64,000 nucleotides of DNA from Sulfitobacter sp. CW3. Lineage in GTDB: Bacteria; Pseudomonadota; Alphaproteobacteria; Rhodobacterales; Rhodobacteraceae. Both the position numbers and the translations under genes were made by a program. This document shows, in pieces, positions 15,374-24,406 of the stretch (position 1 is the first letter of the stretch; every line of letters starts with the position of its first letter). The notes below the pieces were generated by a model. That model saw nothing but the letters and a program-made list of their open reading frames with translations, had not been told where the DNA came from and searched no databases. Location of the stretch: NCBI RefSeq assembly GCF_019392245.1, contig NZ_JAHXRL010000005.1:124001-188000 (forward strand). Reading direction: 5' to 3'.

Positions 15374-17701
15374 TCACGTGAACGCCCGTGCCAGTGCTGC
15401 TTTCAGCTCGCAGATGGAGAGAGGTTTCAACAGGAAGTCGAACCCGATCGGTTCGAAGGAATTTCCCAGTGCAATGCTGCCATCGTATCCTGACATCACG
15501 ATGACAGGCGGCGCGTCTGCACATTCGGATAATTGTCTGGCCAGCTCTACCCCTTGGGGTTCTCCGGGCATGACAGCATCAGTAAGCACCAAGTCAACGA
15601 TTGCCCCCGATGACAGCACCGACAGCGCCTCGCTTGCGTTGCCCGCCTCGATGGTCGCATGACCCAGATGCTTTAGCTGCAAGACGGTCATGCGCCGGAC
15701 ATTCGGGTTATCCTCAACAACAAGAATGGTTTTCCGGTCGACCAAGGCGGGTGCAGTTTGCGTGTCAGGATCATTGCCGGCGCTGATGTCCGATCCGAGG
15801 GCCGGAAAGTACAGCTCAACAGATGTGCCTACGCCTGTTTCCGGATCAATTCTGGCGATGCCGCCGGATTGCTCTGCGAAACCACGCACCATCGACAGGC
15901 CCATCCCGTGCCCTGCCCCGAATTTCTTGGTCGAGAAGAACGGCTCGAATACCCGTGGCAGCAGCTCGGGTGGAATGCCGGGGCCTGTGTCCTCGACAAC
16001 AATACGGACATATCGGCCGGGGGGCAGACGGCCCATTTGGGGGTCTGTCATCGTGGCGTCGATATCGATTTGTGACGTTGCAAACAGAATTTCGCCACCG
16101 TCTTCCATGGCATCGCGTGCATTGATGACCAAATTCAGGATCGTGGCTTCGAATAGTGCGCGGTCGACCCGGATGGCGGGCAGATCCTGCGCTAAAGACT
16201 GCTTGATTTCGATGGTGGCCGGAATTGTGCGCGACAGCATCGGCAACAGTTTTTGCATTATTACGTTTGCATCAGTGGGCTGTGGGGTTAGCTGCGACTT
16301 TTTACCAAAGGCCAACAACTGCATGGTAAGCCCCTTGCCCTGAAGGCAGGCATGCAAGGCCGTGGAAATGTAATCCTTTGCGTCCTCCATTTTCTCTTCT
16401 TGTGCGGCCAGCTCAAGATTGCCCATGATGACCGCAAGAACGTTGTTAAAGTCATGCGCGACGCCAGCCGATAAAGCACCCAGAGATTCGACACGCTGCA
16501 TCGTCTCCAACTCGGCGCGCAGCCTCTCCTCTTCGCTGACATTAATACTGACGCCGATCATCTTGATGCGGTGACCGGATGCGTCACAGACGGTCTTGGC
16601 CACCCCGCGTAATGTCGAGATTTCACCGTCGGGGCGGACGATGCGAAAGTTTCGGTTGATGCGTCCGGTCCCGTCGACGGCTTCTTTGAGCATCTCGAAC
16701 GCGATCTCTTGGTCATCGGGATGCAAAAATAATGTCCAGGCGTCGAAACTGTTGCCAAAGGTAGCGGGATCGGCACCGTAAAGGGCGTACATCCCTTCGT
16801 CCCATAGCAATGAATTGTCTCTCAGGTCCCATTCCCAGATGCCAAGCTGCGCTGACTGGGCCGCAAGCCGCATCCGTTCCGCTGCGGCCGCGATCTCTAG
16901 GTTGGCCACCTCGCGTTGCGCGCGCCAGTCGCTGATGGTCTGGTCCAGTGCGTCCAGTTCATCACCATCGGGTTCCGATTGCGTGCCGACCGACGTTGTC
17001 CGGAACCGCGTGGCCATTTGTTCGATCCGGCGTGTCACGGTCCAATAGAACAAAAGCGTCAACGCGAACGTAAGCGCGAGACTGTTGGCAAAGCCAGCAG
17101 CAAGGATGAGCGTGGTCCGCCGAAAAAACGACCGGGCAGCCACCAGCGGGTCAACCACCACTTCGACTTGGCCGACGTGAAGGTTCTCGGGTTGCACGAC
17201 AAGTTCTAATGTCGAAATGATGGGTGCGTTACTGATCAGGAAACCGAAAATCGAGATGTTTTCGTTGGGCCGCGGTTTAGAGAGTTCCGCCAAGGTCCCG
17301 CCAAAATCATCCGCAATCCGCACTGTAAGGATGCTCGGTTCTTCCAGGATGCCCATGGCCAGTTCATCTGCGGCGACATCGTCCAACCGATAGGCCGCGC
17401 GGGACATGCTGCCAAGAACGGGTACAAGGGCTTGCTCGCCCAAGCTCGCTATGCGCTCTCTCTCGTCGGCCAGATCCGCCCTGATTTGAATGAAGGCAAA
17501 AAACATCCCGAGCGTGATCGCGACGCCGACGGCAAGGCGCGCTTGCCGGAAGGATAACCGGTTCGTTAGTCGAGACAGGTATTTGCGCAAATCTTCCAAT
17601 CCTTCAAAGAAATCATCGGTATCGTCGCAAGTGGATCGCCCGTTGTTGTTGAATGGGCCGTGATCCAACAAAGTTTTCAAAGATTTACGCGCCACAATCA
17701 C
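15374..17701 (-). CDS. Hybrid sensor histidine kinase with periplasmic domain, PAS and receiver
   Basis: 775 residues. Membrane helix about 55-75, periplasmic domain 76-190, second helix 195-219, short linker with coiled coil, PAS domain about 280-395, HisKA with phospho-acceptor His416 in SAGVAHDFNNVLAV, HATPase with N box NLVINARDAM near 523 and G boxes EDTGPGIPPE near 570 and GHGMGLSMV near 598, then a receiver with Asp708 in LTDAVMPG and Lys759. The start is a GTG at 17701; the first 45 residues are weakly supported. It lies 79 nt downstream of a periplasmic binding protein gene on the same strand, so a two-part sensor is likely. No cognate response regulator is adjacent. Confidence 0.88.
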   Translation of the reverse strand: MIVARKSLKTLLDHGPFNNNGRSTCDDTDDFFEGLEDLRKYLSRLTNRLSFRQARLAVGVAITLGMFFAFIQIRADLADERERIASLGEQALVPVLGSMSRAAYRLDDVAADELAMGILEEPSILTVRIADDFGGTLAELSKPRPNENISIFGFLISNAPIISTLELVVQPENLHVGQVEVVVDPLVAARSFFRRTTLILAAGFANSLALTFALTLLFYWTVTRRIEQMATRFRTTSVGTQSEPDGDELDALDQTISDWRAQREVANLEIAAAAERMRLAAQSAQLGIWEWDLRDNSLLWDEGMYALYGADPATFGNSFDAWTLFLHPDDQEIAFEMLKEAVDGTGRINRNFRIVRPDGEISTLRGVAKTVCDASGHRIKMIGVSINVSEEERLRAELETMQRVESLGALSAGVAHDFNNVLAVIMGNLELAAQEEKMEDAKDYISTALHACLQGKGLTMQLLAFGKKSQLTPQPTDANVIMQKLLPMLSRTIPATIEIKQSLAQDLPAIRVDRALFEATILNLVINARDAMEDGGEILFATSQIDIDATMTDPQMGRLPPGRYVRIVVEDTGPGIPPELLPRVFEPFFSTKKFGAGHGMGLSMVRGFAEQSGGIARIDPETGVGTSVELYFPALGSDISAGNDPDTQTAPALVDRKTILVVEDNPNVRRMTVLQLKHLGHATIEAGNASEALSVLSSGAIVDLVLTDAVMPGEPQGVELARQLSECADAPPVIVMSGYDGSIALGNSFEPIGFDFLLKPLSICELKAALARAFT

Positions 17702-17780
17702 AATAGATACTGCACAACGTGATTTGCATGCCGGCTCTGGGTGGCCACCAGATATGCCAGATCACGTGGTGATCGCCTGT

Positions 17781-18542
17781 TCAGTTCATACTGGGGGGAA
17801 TTCCATATCGGTCAAGGATGTCTTGATACGCCTCCGACGCAAGGACGTTGGCAATAGACACATTTACAGCGTCAAGAAACCTGTCGTTTTCCACGGTGTC
17901 ATGGCAAACGACGCGAACGCCAGAGGCCGCTAGTGGAAACATCGGTTCAATCAGGTTCGGATCAAGGCCAAGCTGTTTCATGGTGATGTAGATGTCGGGA
18001 ATCCACCCGCCGATGGCATCAATGCGTCCGGCAAGCAGCATATCAACCTTGGCTTCCTGACTTGATAAATTGACGATATTCGCGCCGGAGTCCATCAATA
18101 ACGTCTTGATGTTGCTGCCCCTTAGGACGCCGATCGTCTTGCCTGCAACGTCGGACAATCCGCTGATTTTCGGCGTGCCCGGCATACCAAACAAGAACTG
18201 GCGGGTATTCAGAACCCGCGCGCTTTCAATCATATCTGTGTCGCTGGTGTCGAATTCCCTTAAAAGGGCCCCGTCGAGCGCCCAAATGCAGTCTGCATCG
18301 CCCGCGAAATAGACCTTTAACGCCCGTTTGAAGGGGAAAACCGAAAAGTTCGATGGCGCATCGGCACGTCGCAAAATTTCGTCCATCAGTTCTCCGTAGA
18401 ACCCTGAGTTGTCGGCTTGTTGCAAACCATCGCCCAGAACCATCGAAACCACGTGCGTGGTACCGGCCTTCACGGGCTGTGCTATAAAGCCAAGGCACAA
18501 CAGCGCAGACGTGACTATCAGTCTTTTCGTTGTATACCCTAT
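17781..18542 (-). CDS. Periplasmic solute-binding family 3-like protein, probable ATA start
   Basis: 253 residues from the proposed start. The N-terminus gives a clean signal peptide (basic KR, hydrophobic LIVTSALLCLGFIA, cleavage after PVKA) and the rest fits a type II periplasmic binding protein of the family 3 kind (KTIGVLRGSN, AKVDMLLAGRIDAIGGW). The start at 18542 is an ATA codon with AAGGAGG ending 5 nt upstream. The only usual in-frame start is a TTG at 18617, which adds an unlikely 25 residues and has a poor ribosome binding site. No permease or ATPase is adjacent; the kinase downstream is its probable partner. Confidence 0.75.
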   Translation of the reverse strand: MGYTTKRLIVTSALLCLGFIAQPVKAGTTHVVSMVLGDGLQQADNSGFYGELMDEILRRADAPSNFSVFPFKRALKVYFAGDADCIWALDGALLREFDTSDTDMIESARVLNTRQFLFGMPGTPKISGLSDVAGKTIGVLRGSNIKTLLMDSGANIVNLSSQEAKVDMLLAGRIDAIGGWIPDIYITMKQLGLDPNLIEPMFPLAASGVRVVCHDTVENDRFLDAVNVSIANVLASEAYQDILDRYGIPPSMN

Positions 18543-18643
18543 TGTGGCCTCCTTTTGGGAGTGTCCCGAGATTGCATATCGGCCCTGCGGGCACCGTCTG
18601 GGAACGAACGGACGCAAACACGACCTATCAAAGGTTTCTGGCA

Positions 18644-18680
18644 GGTGCCTAACTTTCAGTATCCCTGAGGTTAGGCGACC
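18644..18680 (-). other. Hairpin in the leader of the binding-protein gene
   Basis: Inverted repeat GGTGCCTAAC / GTTAGGCGACC with a 16-nt loop and one bulged base, between the end of the ornithine-cyclodeaminase gene and the binding-protein gene. It could terminate the upstream operon or act in the leader of the downstream one. There is no U run directly after it on the minus strand. Confidence 0.35.
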
Positions 18681-18692
18681 CTACCCGCCTGT
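18677..18692. repeat. 16-bp dispersed repeat, copy 1
   Basis: GACCCTACCCGCCTGT, identical to 29367-29382. It sits upstream of the minus-strand binding-protein gene and touches the right arm of the hairpin there. Confidence 0.6.
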
Positions 18693-18779
18693 GGCAATAG
18701 ATTTTTCCCATCGGCCTTTGATGATCGATACGAGCGGTTATCGCCTATTAGCAGGCGATACAGTTAAGATTCTGTTAAC

Positions 18780-19712
18780 TTATTGAAACGCCAAAATGGC
18801 CTTGGCGGTCATCAGATCCAGATGGGCACCGCCGCCGTTCTTGAACACGGTAATCGCCTCGGGCGTCGCGCGCGTCACCTGCCCCTGCGACAGGTCGTAA
18901 AGATCCCCCAGAACATCTGATCGGGAGATTGTTCCCTGCTTGAGCGGGATCAGAAGCTCGCCGATGTGATCTAGGGTGGTATCAAAGCTATCAACAAATA
19001 TGTCCGCGCGTTTCAGCAACGCGTCATCCGCCTCTCTCATGTCGGCCTTGAAGGCACCAATCAGATCAACATGCGTCCCCGGTTGGACCCATTCGCCCGA
19101 TAGAATCGGATCACGGCTCATGGTGGCGGTCGAAATAATATCGGCCTGAGCGACTGCCGCCGCAAGATCGCCAACCGCCTCGACGTCGGCGCGACAATTG
19201 GCATGCCGCAAGGCAAGCGCGCGACTGTTTTCAATGTTCCGCCCCCAGACCATGATCCGCTCAAGACCAGCAAAGACCGTTGAATAGGCCTCGATCAGGC
19301 TATCGGCGACGACGCCGGTTCCGACGATCAACAACGTCTTGCTCTCGGGCCGCGCCAAAAGGGAAGCCCCGAAAACGGAATCGGCTGCCGTTTTCCAGTA
19401 TGTCACAAGGCCGCTGTCGATCACCGCCAAAGGGCTGCCGGTTTTGTCGTCGAAAACCAGCATTGCCCCTTGGACTGACGGTCGGCCTTGTTCCTTGTTG
19501 CCGGGAAAAACGGTAAAGGATTTGATGCCAATACCGAACCCTTCGATCCATGCGGCCCGATTGACGCAGGTATCGGCCCCGTTACCCAGAAACTGATCGG
19601 CCACTTTGGCACGAGAGAGGCTATGCCCCCTGACCATCTCGTCAATTACGTTTTGCCAACCGAAACCGGCGGGCAACGAAGACTGATCGATATAGGGTAA
19701 CGTCGAGGCCAT
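18780..19712 (-). CDS. Ornithine cyclodeaminase/mu-crystallin family protein
   Basis: 310 residues. Conserved features of the family are visible: the active-site region GIKSFTVFPGN with the catalytic-type Lys at about residue 69, the NAD(P)-binding glycine motif IVGTGVVADSL near 129, and a C-terminal helix after the DLYDLSQGQ segment. Members turn ornithine into proline or reduce cyclic imino acids. It is the last gene of a minus-strand operon with RidA, two exporters and an amino-acid importer, so it probably acts on an imported amino acid or its imine. The exact substrate cannot be read from the sequence. Confidence 0.88.
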   Translation of the reverse strand: MASTLPYIDQSSLPAGFGWQNVIDEMVRGHSLSRAKVADQFLGNGADTCVNRAAWIEGFGIGIKSFTVFPGNKEQGRPSVQGAMLVFDDKTGSPLAVIDSGLVTYWKTAADSVFGASLLARPESKTLLIVGTGVVADSLIEAYSTVFAGLERIMVWGRNIENSRALALRHANCRADVEAVGDLAAAVAQADIISTATMSRDPILSGEWVQPGTHVDLIGAFKADMREADDALLKRADIFVDSFDTTLDHIGELLIPLKQGTISRSDVLGDLYDLSQGQVTRATPEAITVFKNGGGAHLDLMTAKAILAFQ

Positions 19713-19716
19713 AGGT

Positions 19717-20070
19717 TTAAGCCCGCGCTGCTGTCAGGATGATTTCGACTTTGTAATCCGGCGTGGCAAGTTTCGCCTCTCCACACGCACGTGTAGGCGC
19801 TTGTCCTTCTGGCACCCAGTCATCCCAAACGGCGTTCATTTCGGCGAAATCGTCCATCGAGGCCAGCCAGATCGTCGCTTGAAGCATGTGATCCGTATCC
19901 GAACCCGCTTCGGCCAACAGCCGCTCTATCGATGCAAGGCAATCGCGGGTCTGCTGTGTGACGCTTTCGCCTGCGGTACCGACCTGTCCGGCCAGATAGA
20001 TCGTATCGCCGTGCACGACGATTTGGGACATGCGTTTGCCGGTTTGGTGACGTGTGATGGTATTTTTCAT
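19717..20070 (-). CDS. RidA family deaminase
   Basis: 117 residues of the YjgF/YER057c/UK114 fold. The conserved Arg in TRACGEAKLA (about residue 99) matches the arginine that binds the carboxylate of imine substrates in RidA. Members hydrolyse reactive enamines or imines released by amino-acid enzymes. Placement four bases before the cyclodeaminase gene fits a role in clearing the imine made or used by that enzyme. Confidence 0.88.
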   Translation of the reverse strand: MKNTITRHQTGKRMSQIVVHGDTIYLAGQVGTAGESVTQQTRDCLASIERLLAEAGSDTDHMLQATIWLASMDDFAEMNAVWDDWVPEGQAPTRACGEAKLATPDYKVEIILTAARA

Positions 20071-20086
20071 ATGGTCCTCGATTTGG

Positions 20087-20407
20087 TTAAATGTTGGAGA
20101 GAGCTTTCAGCCCGATGATGCCTGCGATGATAAGCGCGACACAGAAAACCCGTGCCGCAGTTGCGGGTTCTGCGAGAAAAAGAATGCCAAAAGTGACGGT
20201 GCCGATCGTGCCGATACCGGTCCAGACTGCATAACCCGTTCCCAGTGGGATGGTCCGTAGCGCCAGCCCAAGCAACACCAAGCTCACGATCATTGAGGCG
20301 GCTGTCAGTGTGGTTGGCAACAGGCGCGTGAAACCATCAGTGTATTTCAAACCGACGGCCCAACCGATTTCGAACAAGCCCGCCAAGATGAGTAATATCC
20401 ACGCCAT
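20087..20407 (-). CDS. SMR family exporter of the SugE/Gdx type
   Basis: 106 residues, four membrane helices. The sequence pattern (FEIGWAVGLKYTDGFTRL and TGYAVWTGIGTIGT) is that of SugE/Gdx proteins, which export guanidinium, rather than EmrE-type drug exporters; the membrane-embedded glutamate is Glu13. It is in the operon of amino-acid catabolism genes and may export guanidine or another cationic by-product. That use is an inference. Confidence 0.85.
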   Translation of the reverse strand: MAWILLILAGLFEIGWAVGLKYTDGFTRLLPTTLTAASMIVSLVLLGLALRTIPLGTGYAVWTGIGTIGTVTFGILFLAEPATAARVFCVALIIAGIIGLKALSNI

Positions 20408-20425
20408 TTTTCTGATCCTATGATA

Positions 20426-21328
20426 TCAAGTGGTTGAGTTTTCTGTGTCTTTTTGGCTCACGGCCATCAAAATGCCAGAGCATAGAATGACCGCAATCCC
20501 CGCCCATGCAAGTGCGTTCGTGGCCGTCCCCCACAGCAGAAAACCCCAAAGACTGGCGAAAATCAGGAACGAGTACTCGAACACGGCGACCATGGTGGGG
20601 TTGCCGATCCGGTAGGCTTGGGCGATCAGCGTGACCGCGCATACCGCGCCAACGGCCTGAAACGCGGTTAGCCACAAAAACCGTTCGCTTGGCGCTGTCC
20701 AAGGGGCGGAAATGAACGTATCGCCCGGCCATAACGTCACAACACCGAGCATGATGATCGCCGCCACGCCAATTGTCACGAATATCCCCAAGGCCAGCGT
20801 GATCGCGCTTTCTTGGGTACACCAATGACGGGTCAGCATCATGCCCAACCCATAGAATAGCCCGGCCAGAAGCGGCATCAGCGACAGCATCGTCAGGTTT
20901 CCCAGATCAGGCTGCAGCAACATCAGGGCACCGGCAAAGCCCAACAGAACCGCGAACGCGCCCAAGCCGCCAATCTTTCGCCGGAACAGCACGACGGTCA
21001 AAACTGCGACCCAAAGCGGGGCGCTGAACAATCCCGCGCCCGCCTGCGACACCGGCAAGGTGCCAAGTGCCGCGAAATAGATCAGCAGGCCGATCGATAC
21101 GGCAAGGCTGCGGCCCGCCAACAGCGAGATGTTAACAGGGCGGATCGCCCTGCCCGACACCCGCGCTGCGACCAGCAGTAAGGGAACCGCGAACAACGTG
21201 CGGAACACCTGAAACTGCCACAGCCCGGCCTCGTGGCTGACCGCGGCGACAAAATTGTCGATGAAGCTAAGGACGGCAGAAGCGGCCAGCGCCAGCCCCG
21301 CCGCCACAAAGGTCTGGTTAAGCGGCAT
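20426..21328 (-). CDS. DMT superfamily transporter (EamA family)
   Basis: 300 residues with ten predicted membrane helices in two repeats of five. I start it at ATG 21328, because the in-frame upstream stretch is the out-of-frame reading of the hydrolase gene; the two genes overlap by 11 nt. EamA members export amino acids or other metabolites. It probably clears a product of the neighbouring pathway. Confidence 0.85.
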   Translation of the reverse strand: MPLNQTFVAAGLALAASAVLSFIDNFVAAVSHEAGLWQFQVFRTLFAVPLLLVAARVSGRAIRPVNISLLAGRSLAVSIGLLIYFAALGTLPVSQAGAGLFSAPLWVAVLTVVLFRRKIGGLGAFAVLLGFAGALMLLQPDLGNLTMLSLMPLLAGLFYGLGMMLTRHWCTQESAITLALGIFVTIGVAAIIMLGVVTLWPGDTFISAPWTAPSERFLWLTAFQAVGAVCAVTLIAQAYRIGNPTMVAVFEYSFLIFASLWGFLLWGTATNALAWAGIAVILCSGILMAVSQKDTENSTT

Positions 21329-21953
21329 TGGTTTCCGCTTGTGTTTGCATCGCTGAAAGCACCTCGTCCAGAGTCCGGATCGCACCATGCTGAAGGTATT
21401 CCACCGCCTTGAGCGACGCCTGATGTGCCTCGAGGCTTGAACCCGCAACACAGTCTTCGATCACGCGGCAAAAATAGTCGCCCTGATGCGCATCAACGAA
21501 TGTATAGTGCACACAAACATCGGTCAGGCCGCCGACAAGGATCAGCGTTTCCGCCTTAAGCCCTTTCAGCAAGATTTCGAGATCCGTGCCGTAAAAGGCA
21601 GAATAGCGACGTTTTGAAATGCGGTAATCATCAGGGCGCATACCCAGTTCTTCCTCGGCGAAAGCGGTCAGCGGGTTGCTATCAAGACAATGCACATCTT
21701 CGTCACCATCGGTTTCACGCCCCATGTCAATCAGGTTAGCACGATGAATTTCCTGAATAAAGACCACCGGTATGCCCACCTCGCGGGCTTTGTCGATGGC
21801 CTGTTTGGAACGTGCCATGCGCGCTGCATAATCGGGCATGTGCGCGATGGCGCGCTTGTCATCAGGGATCGGCGCAAAGGTGGATTTCTGGATATCGATG
21901 ACGATCAGCGCCGCGCGCCCTTCGATCAAGTCACGTTTTTTCGATGTTGTCAT
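21318..21953 (-). CDS. Isochorismatase-family cysteine hydrolase
   Basis: 211 residues. The family's catalytic residues are present: Asp20 (VIDIQKS), a Lys in ISKRRYSAF near residue 114, and a Cys in GGLTDVCVHYTFVDA near 147. Such enzymes cleave amides, carbamoyl groups or related C-N bonds. It lies between the ABC importer and the exporter genes on the same strand. The substrate is unknown; an amide or ureido compound that the ABC system takes up is plausible. Confidence 0.87.
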   Translation of the reverse strand: MTTSKKRDLIEGRAALIVIDIQKSTFAPIPDDKRAIAHMPDYAARMARSKQAIDKAREVGIPVVFIQEIHRANLIDMGRETDGDEDVHCLDSNPLTAFAEEELGMRPDDYRISKRRYSAFYGTDLEILLKGLKAETLILVGGLTDVCVHYTFVDAHQGDYFCRVIEDCVAGSSLEAHQASLKAVEYLQHGAIRTLDEVLSAMQTQAETNAA

Positions 21954-22015
21954 AGGATGAACTTTCTTCAGAGAGTGAGGGGGAATAATTGTGATTGCGC
22001 CTTGGGACAGGATGT

Positions 22016-22801
22016 TCAGGCGGCGACCCTTGCGGCACCCGGTGCCGGCGTTTCGCGGGGGCGCAAATGACCAAGAAAACGCTTTTCGGCCAGCCTGAAG
22101 GCGAATGTGATCAGGAACACGATTGCCATGTAGAATACCATCGCGGTCAAGAAACCTTCGTAGGCCAGATAGTAGCGGCCGTTCAGCCAGCGGCCCACGC
22201 CCAGCAAGTCTTGCAATGTGACAGTGCTCGCGATGACCGATCCGTGCAACGTAAAGATCACCTCGTTCGAATAAGCGGGCAAGGCGCGCCGGAAAGCGTT
22301 CGGCAGAACGACCAACCGCATCCGTGTGAATGGTGACATGCCGCAGGCCTTTGCCGCCTCGACTTCGCCGTGTGGTGTCGCCTCAATCGCGCCACGCAGG
22401 AATTCAGTTGTATAGGCGGCGGTGTTCAACGTGAACGCAATGATCACGCACCACCAAGGGCTGCTCAGGATCGGATCCCATAGAAAGCTGTCCTGCACGG
22501 CCTTGAACTGACCCAGACCGAAATAGAACAGATAGACCTGCACCAGCAAAGGTGTGCCGCAAAAGACGTAGGTATAAATCCGTATGGCCGGGCTTATAAC
22601 CGGTTTGCGATAGGCCCGCGCGATGGCCAGCGGTACGGCGATCAGGCCACCCACAAGCAGCGCCAGAAACGTCAGTTGCAACGTCACCAATGCGCCATCA
22701 AAGAAGCGACCCAAGTTGTCGTAAATAAGGATAAAATCTATCGGTGATCGGGTTTCACTAAAGCTTTGGAGGTACTCAAGAAAGCTGCGTTCGTTTTCCA
22801 T
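22016..22801 (-). CDS. Polar amino-acid ABC transporter permease (HisM/ArtM-like)
   Basis: 261 residues with five membrane helices and the EAA loop GEVEAAKACGMSPFTRMRLV near residues 150-170. It pairs with the permease encoded 3 nt upstream. Similarity of the set is to HisQMP/OccQMP-type importers of basic amino acids and opines. Confidence 0.9.
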   Translation of the reverse strand: MENERSFLEYLQSFSETRSPIDFILIYDNLGRFFDGALVTLQLTFLALLVGGLIAVPLAIARAYRKPVISPAIRIYTYVFCGTPLLVQVYLFYFGLGQFKAVQDSFLWDPILSSPWWCVIIAFTLNTAAYTTEFLRGAIEATPHGEVEAAKACGMSPFTRMRLVVLPNAFRRALPAYSNEVIFTLHGSVIASTVTLQDLLGVGRWLNGRYYLAYEGFLTAMVFYMAIVFLITFAFRLAEKRFLGHLRPRETPAPGAARVAA

Positions 22802-22804
22802 GGG

Positions 22805-23494
22805 TTACGCCTTTCTCACGCCAGCGGCGTATTTGCGGTCGACCATCCGCAGCAGGACATCCGAGATGGCGGTAATGATCAGATAGATCACCATAACCGT
22901 GACCATAAACGTAAAGAGTTGGTGCGTTGACCTGCCGGCGGAAAAGGCATTCCACACCAGATCATGCAGACCAATGACCGACACAAGCGCGGTGGATTTC
23001 ACAAGAACCAGCCAGTTATTGGTAAAGCTTGGCAGGGCAAAGCGCACCATTTGCGGCCAGGTTACGATCCGGAAAATCTGCGAAGGCGTCATTCCGACCG
23101 CCATCGCGGCCTCGATTTGACCGCGTGGGATGGCCATGATCGCACCGCGAAACGTCTCGGCCATATAGGCCCCGAAAATAAAGCCGAGGGTCAACACCCC
23201 TGCGACAAACTGGTTAATCTCGACATAGCCCCAAAGGCCGGTGAGGCTGCCGATCTGGGTCACAAAGGTCTGACCGCCAAAGAAAATCAGCATCATCAAC
23301 ACAAGGTCAGGCACGCTGCGTACAAACACCGTATAGATGTTGCCTGCACGCCTTAGACCGCGTCGGGGTGACAGCTGGGCAAAGGCACCGATCAGGCCCA
23401 GAACAATCGACAGCAACAAGGACAGCACAGCAAGCGAGATCGTGACAAATGTGCCTTCGATCAATATCTGCCTATATTCGTAGATCACATCCAT
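22805..23494 (-). CDS. Polar amino-acid ABC transporter permease (HisQ-like)
   Basis: 229 residues with five membrane helices and the EAA loop GQIEAAMAVGMTPSQIFRIV near residues 123-142. It is the partner of the permease gene that follows. ATG at 23494. Confidence 0.9.
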   Translation of the reverse strand: MDVIYEYRQILIEGTFVTISLAVLSLLLSIVLGLIGAFAQLSPRRGLRRAGNIYTVFVRSVPDLVLMMLIFFGGQTFVTQIGSLTGLWGYVEINQFVAGVLTLGFIFGAYMAETFRGAIMAIPRGQIEAAMAVGMTPSQIFRIVTWPQMVRFALPSFTNNWLVLVKSTALVSVIGLHDLVWNAFSAGRSTHQLFTFMVTVMVIYLIITAISDVLLRMVDRKYAAGVRKA

Positions 23495-23567
23495 GCGCTA
23501 CCCGCCCATCAGAGTTCGGTGGCGGCAGGAGCATGAACAGCCCCTGCCGCGGTAAGTGTCTGCAGGA

Positions 23568-24338
23568 TTATTTGCCGTAAATATCAACGTCGAAATACTT
23601 GTCGTTGATCGTGGCATAGGTGCCATCGGCGCGGATCGCGGCAATCGCAGCGGTCAGTTCGCCAGCAAGCGGGTCACCTTTGCGTACCGCGATGCCCGTG
23701 CCTTCACCCAAACATTCCGCGTCATCCACATCGGGGCCGTAAAACGCAAACCCTTTGCCTTGATCCGTGTTCAGGAACCCGTCCAGCGCGCCCAGCGTGT
23801 TGTTCAGCTGCATATCAAGACGGCCTGTCACGAGGTCCGCGAACACGTCCTCTTGGGTGTTGTAAAGACGCAGATCCGCCTCGGGAAATGTCTTTTCGAC
23901 GTGGCATTGCAGCGTGGTGCCGCGCAGAACGCCGATCTTGACCCCCTTGGTGCCCTCGGGCGTCATATCGAACGAGGCACCTTCCTTGGCGATAAACCGC
24001 GACGGGGTAAAATAGTATTTCTCGGAAAAATCGACGCGCTTTTTGCGGTCTTCGGTGATCGACATAGACGCGACAATGGCATCGTATTTTTTGGCGACCA
24101 GCGCGGGGATCATGCCGTCCCATTCCTGTTCGACCAGTTCGCATTCGCGGTTCAACTCTTCGCAAAGCGCCAACGCGATATCAATGTCGAACCCCGACAA
24201 TGACCCGTCAGCCTCTTTTTGCGAAAAGGGAGGATACGCCCCCTCAACCCCGACGCGGAGCGCATCTGCAGACGCCATTGTGCCGACCAGCGATGCGGCC
24301 CCAACGATTGAAGCGATAAGTGTATTTTTGATTTTCAT
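23568..24338 (-). CDS. Amino-acid ABC transporter substrate-binding protein (HisJ/ArgT-like)
   Basis: 256 residues with a signal peptide (about 1-25, cleaved near ASADA). It resembles HisJ and the Lys/Arg/Orn-binding protein: GVEGAYPPFSQKEADGSLSG-type opening, FDIDIALALCEELN, and SMSITEDRKK with the Arg that holds the substrate carboxylate. The ligand is probably a basic or otherwise polar amino acid. Confidence 0.9.
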   Translation of the reverse strand: MKIKNTLIASIVGAASLVGTMASADALRVGVEGAYPPFSQKEADGSLSGFDIDIALALCEELNRECELVEQEWDGMIPALVAKKYDAIVASMSITEDRKKRVDFSEKYYFTPSRFIAKEGASFDMTPEGTKGVKIGVLRGTTLQCHVEKTFPEADLRLYNTQEDVFADLVTGRLDMQLNNTLGALDGFLNTDQGKGFAFYGPDVDDAECLGEGTGIAVRKGDPLAGELTAAIAAIRADGTYATINDKYFDVDIYGK

Positions 24339-24406
24339 GGTTCTGTTCCCTTGTCTTTGTTTTATTTGGTTTTTTGTGGCGGCATGAGCGGCAATGCCTC
24401 TGCCAG

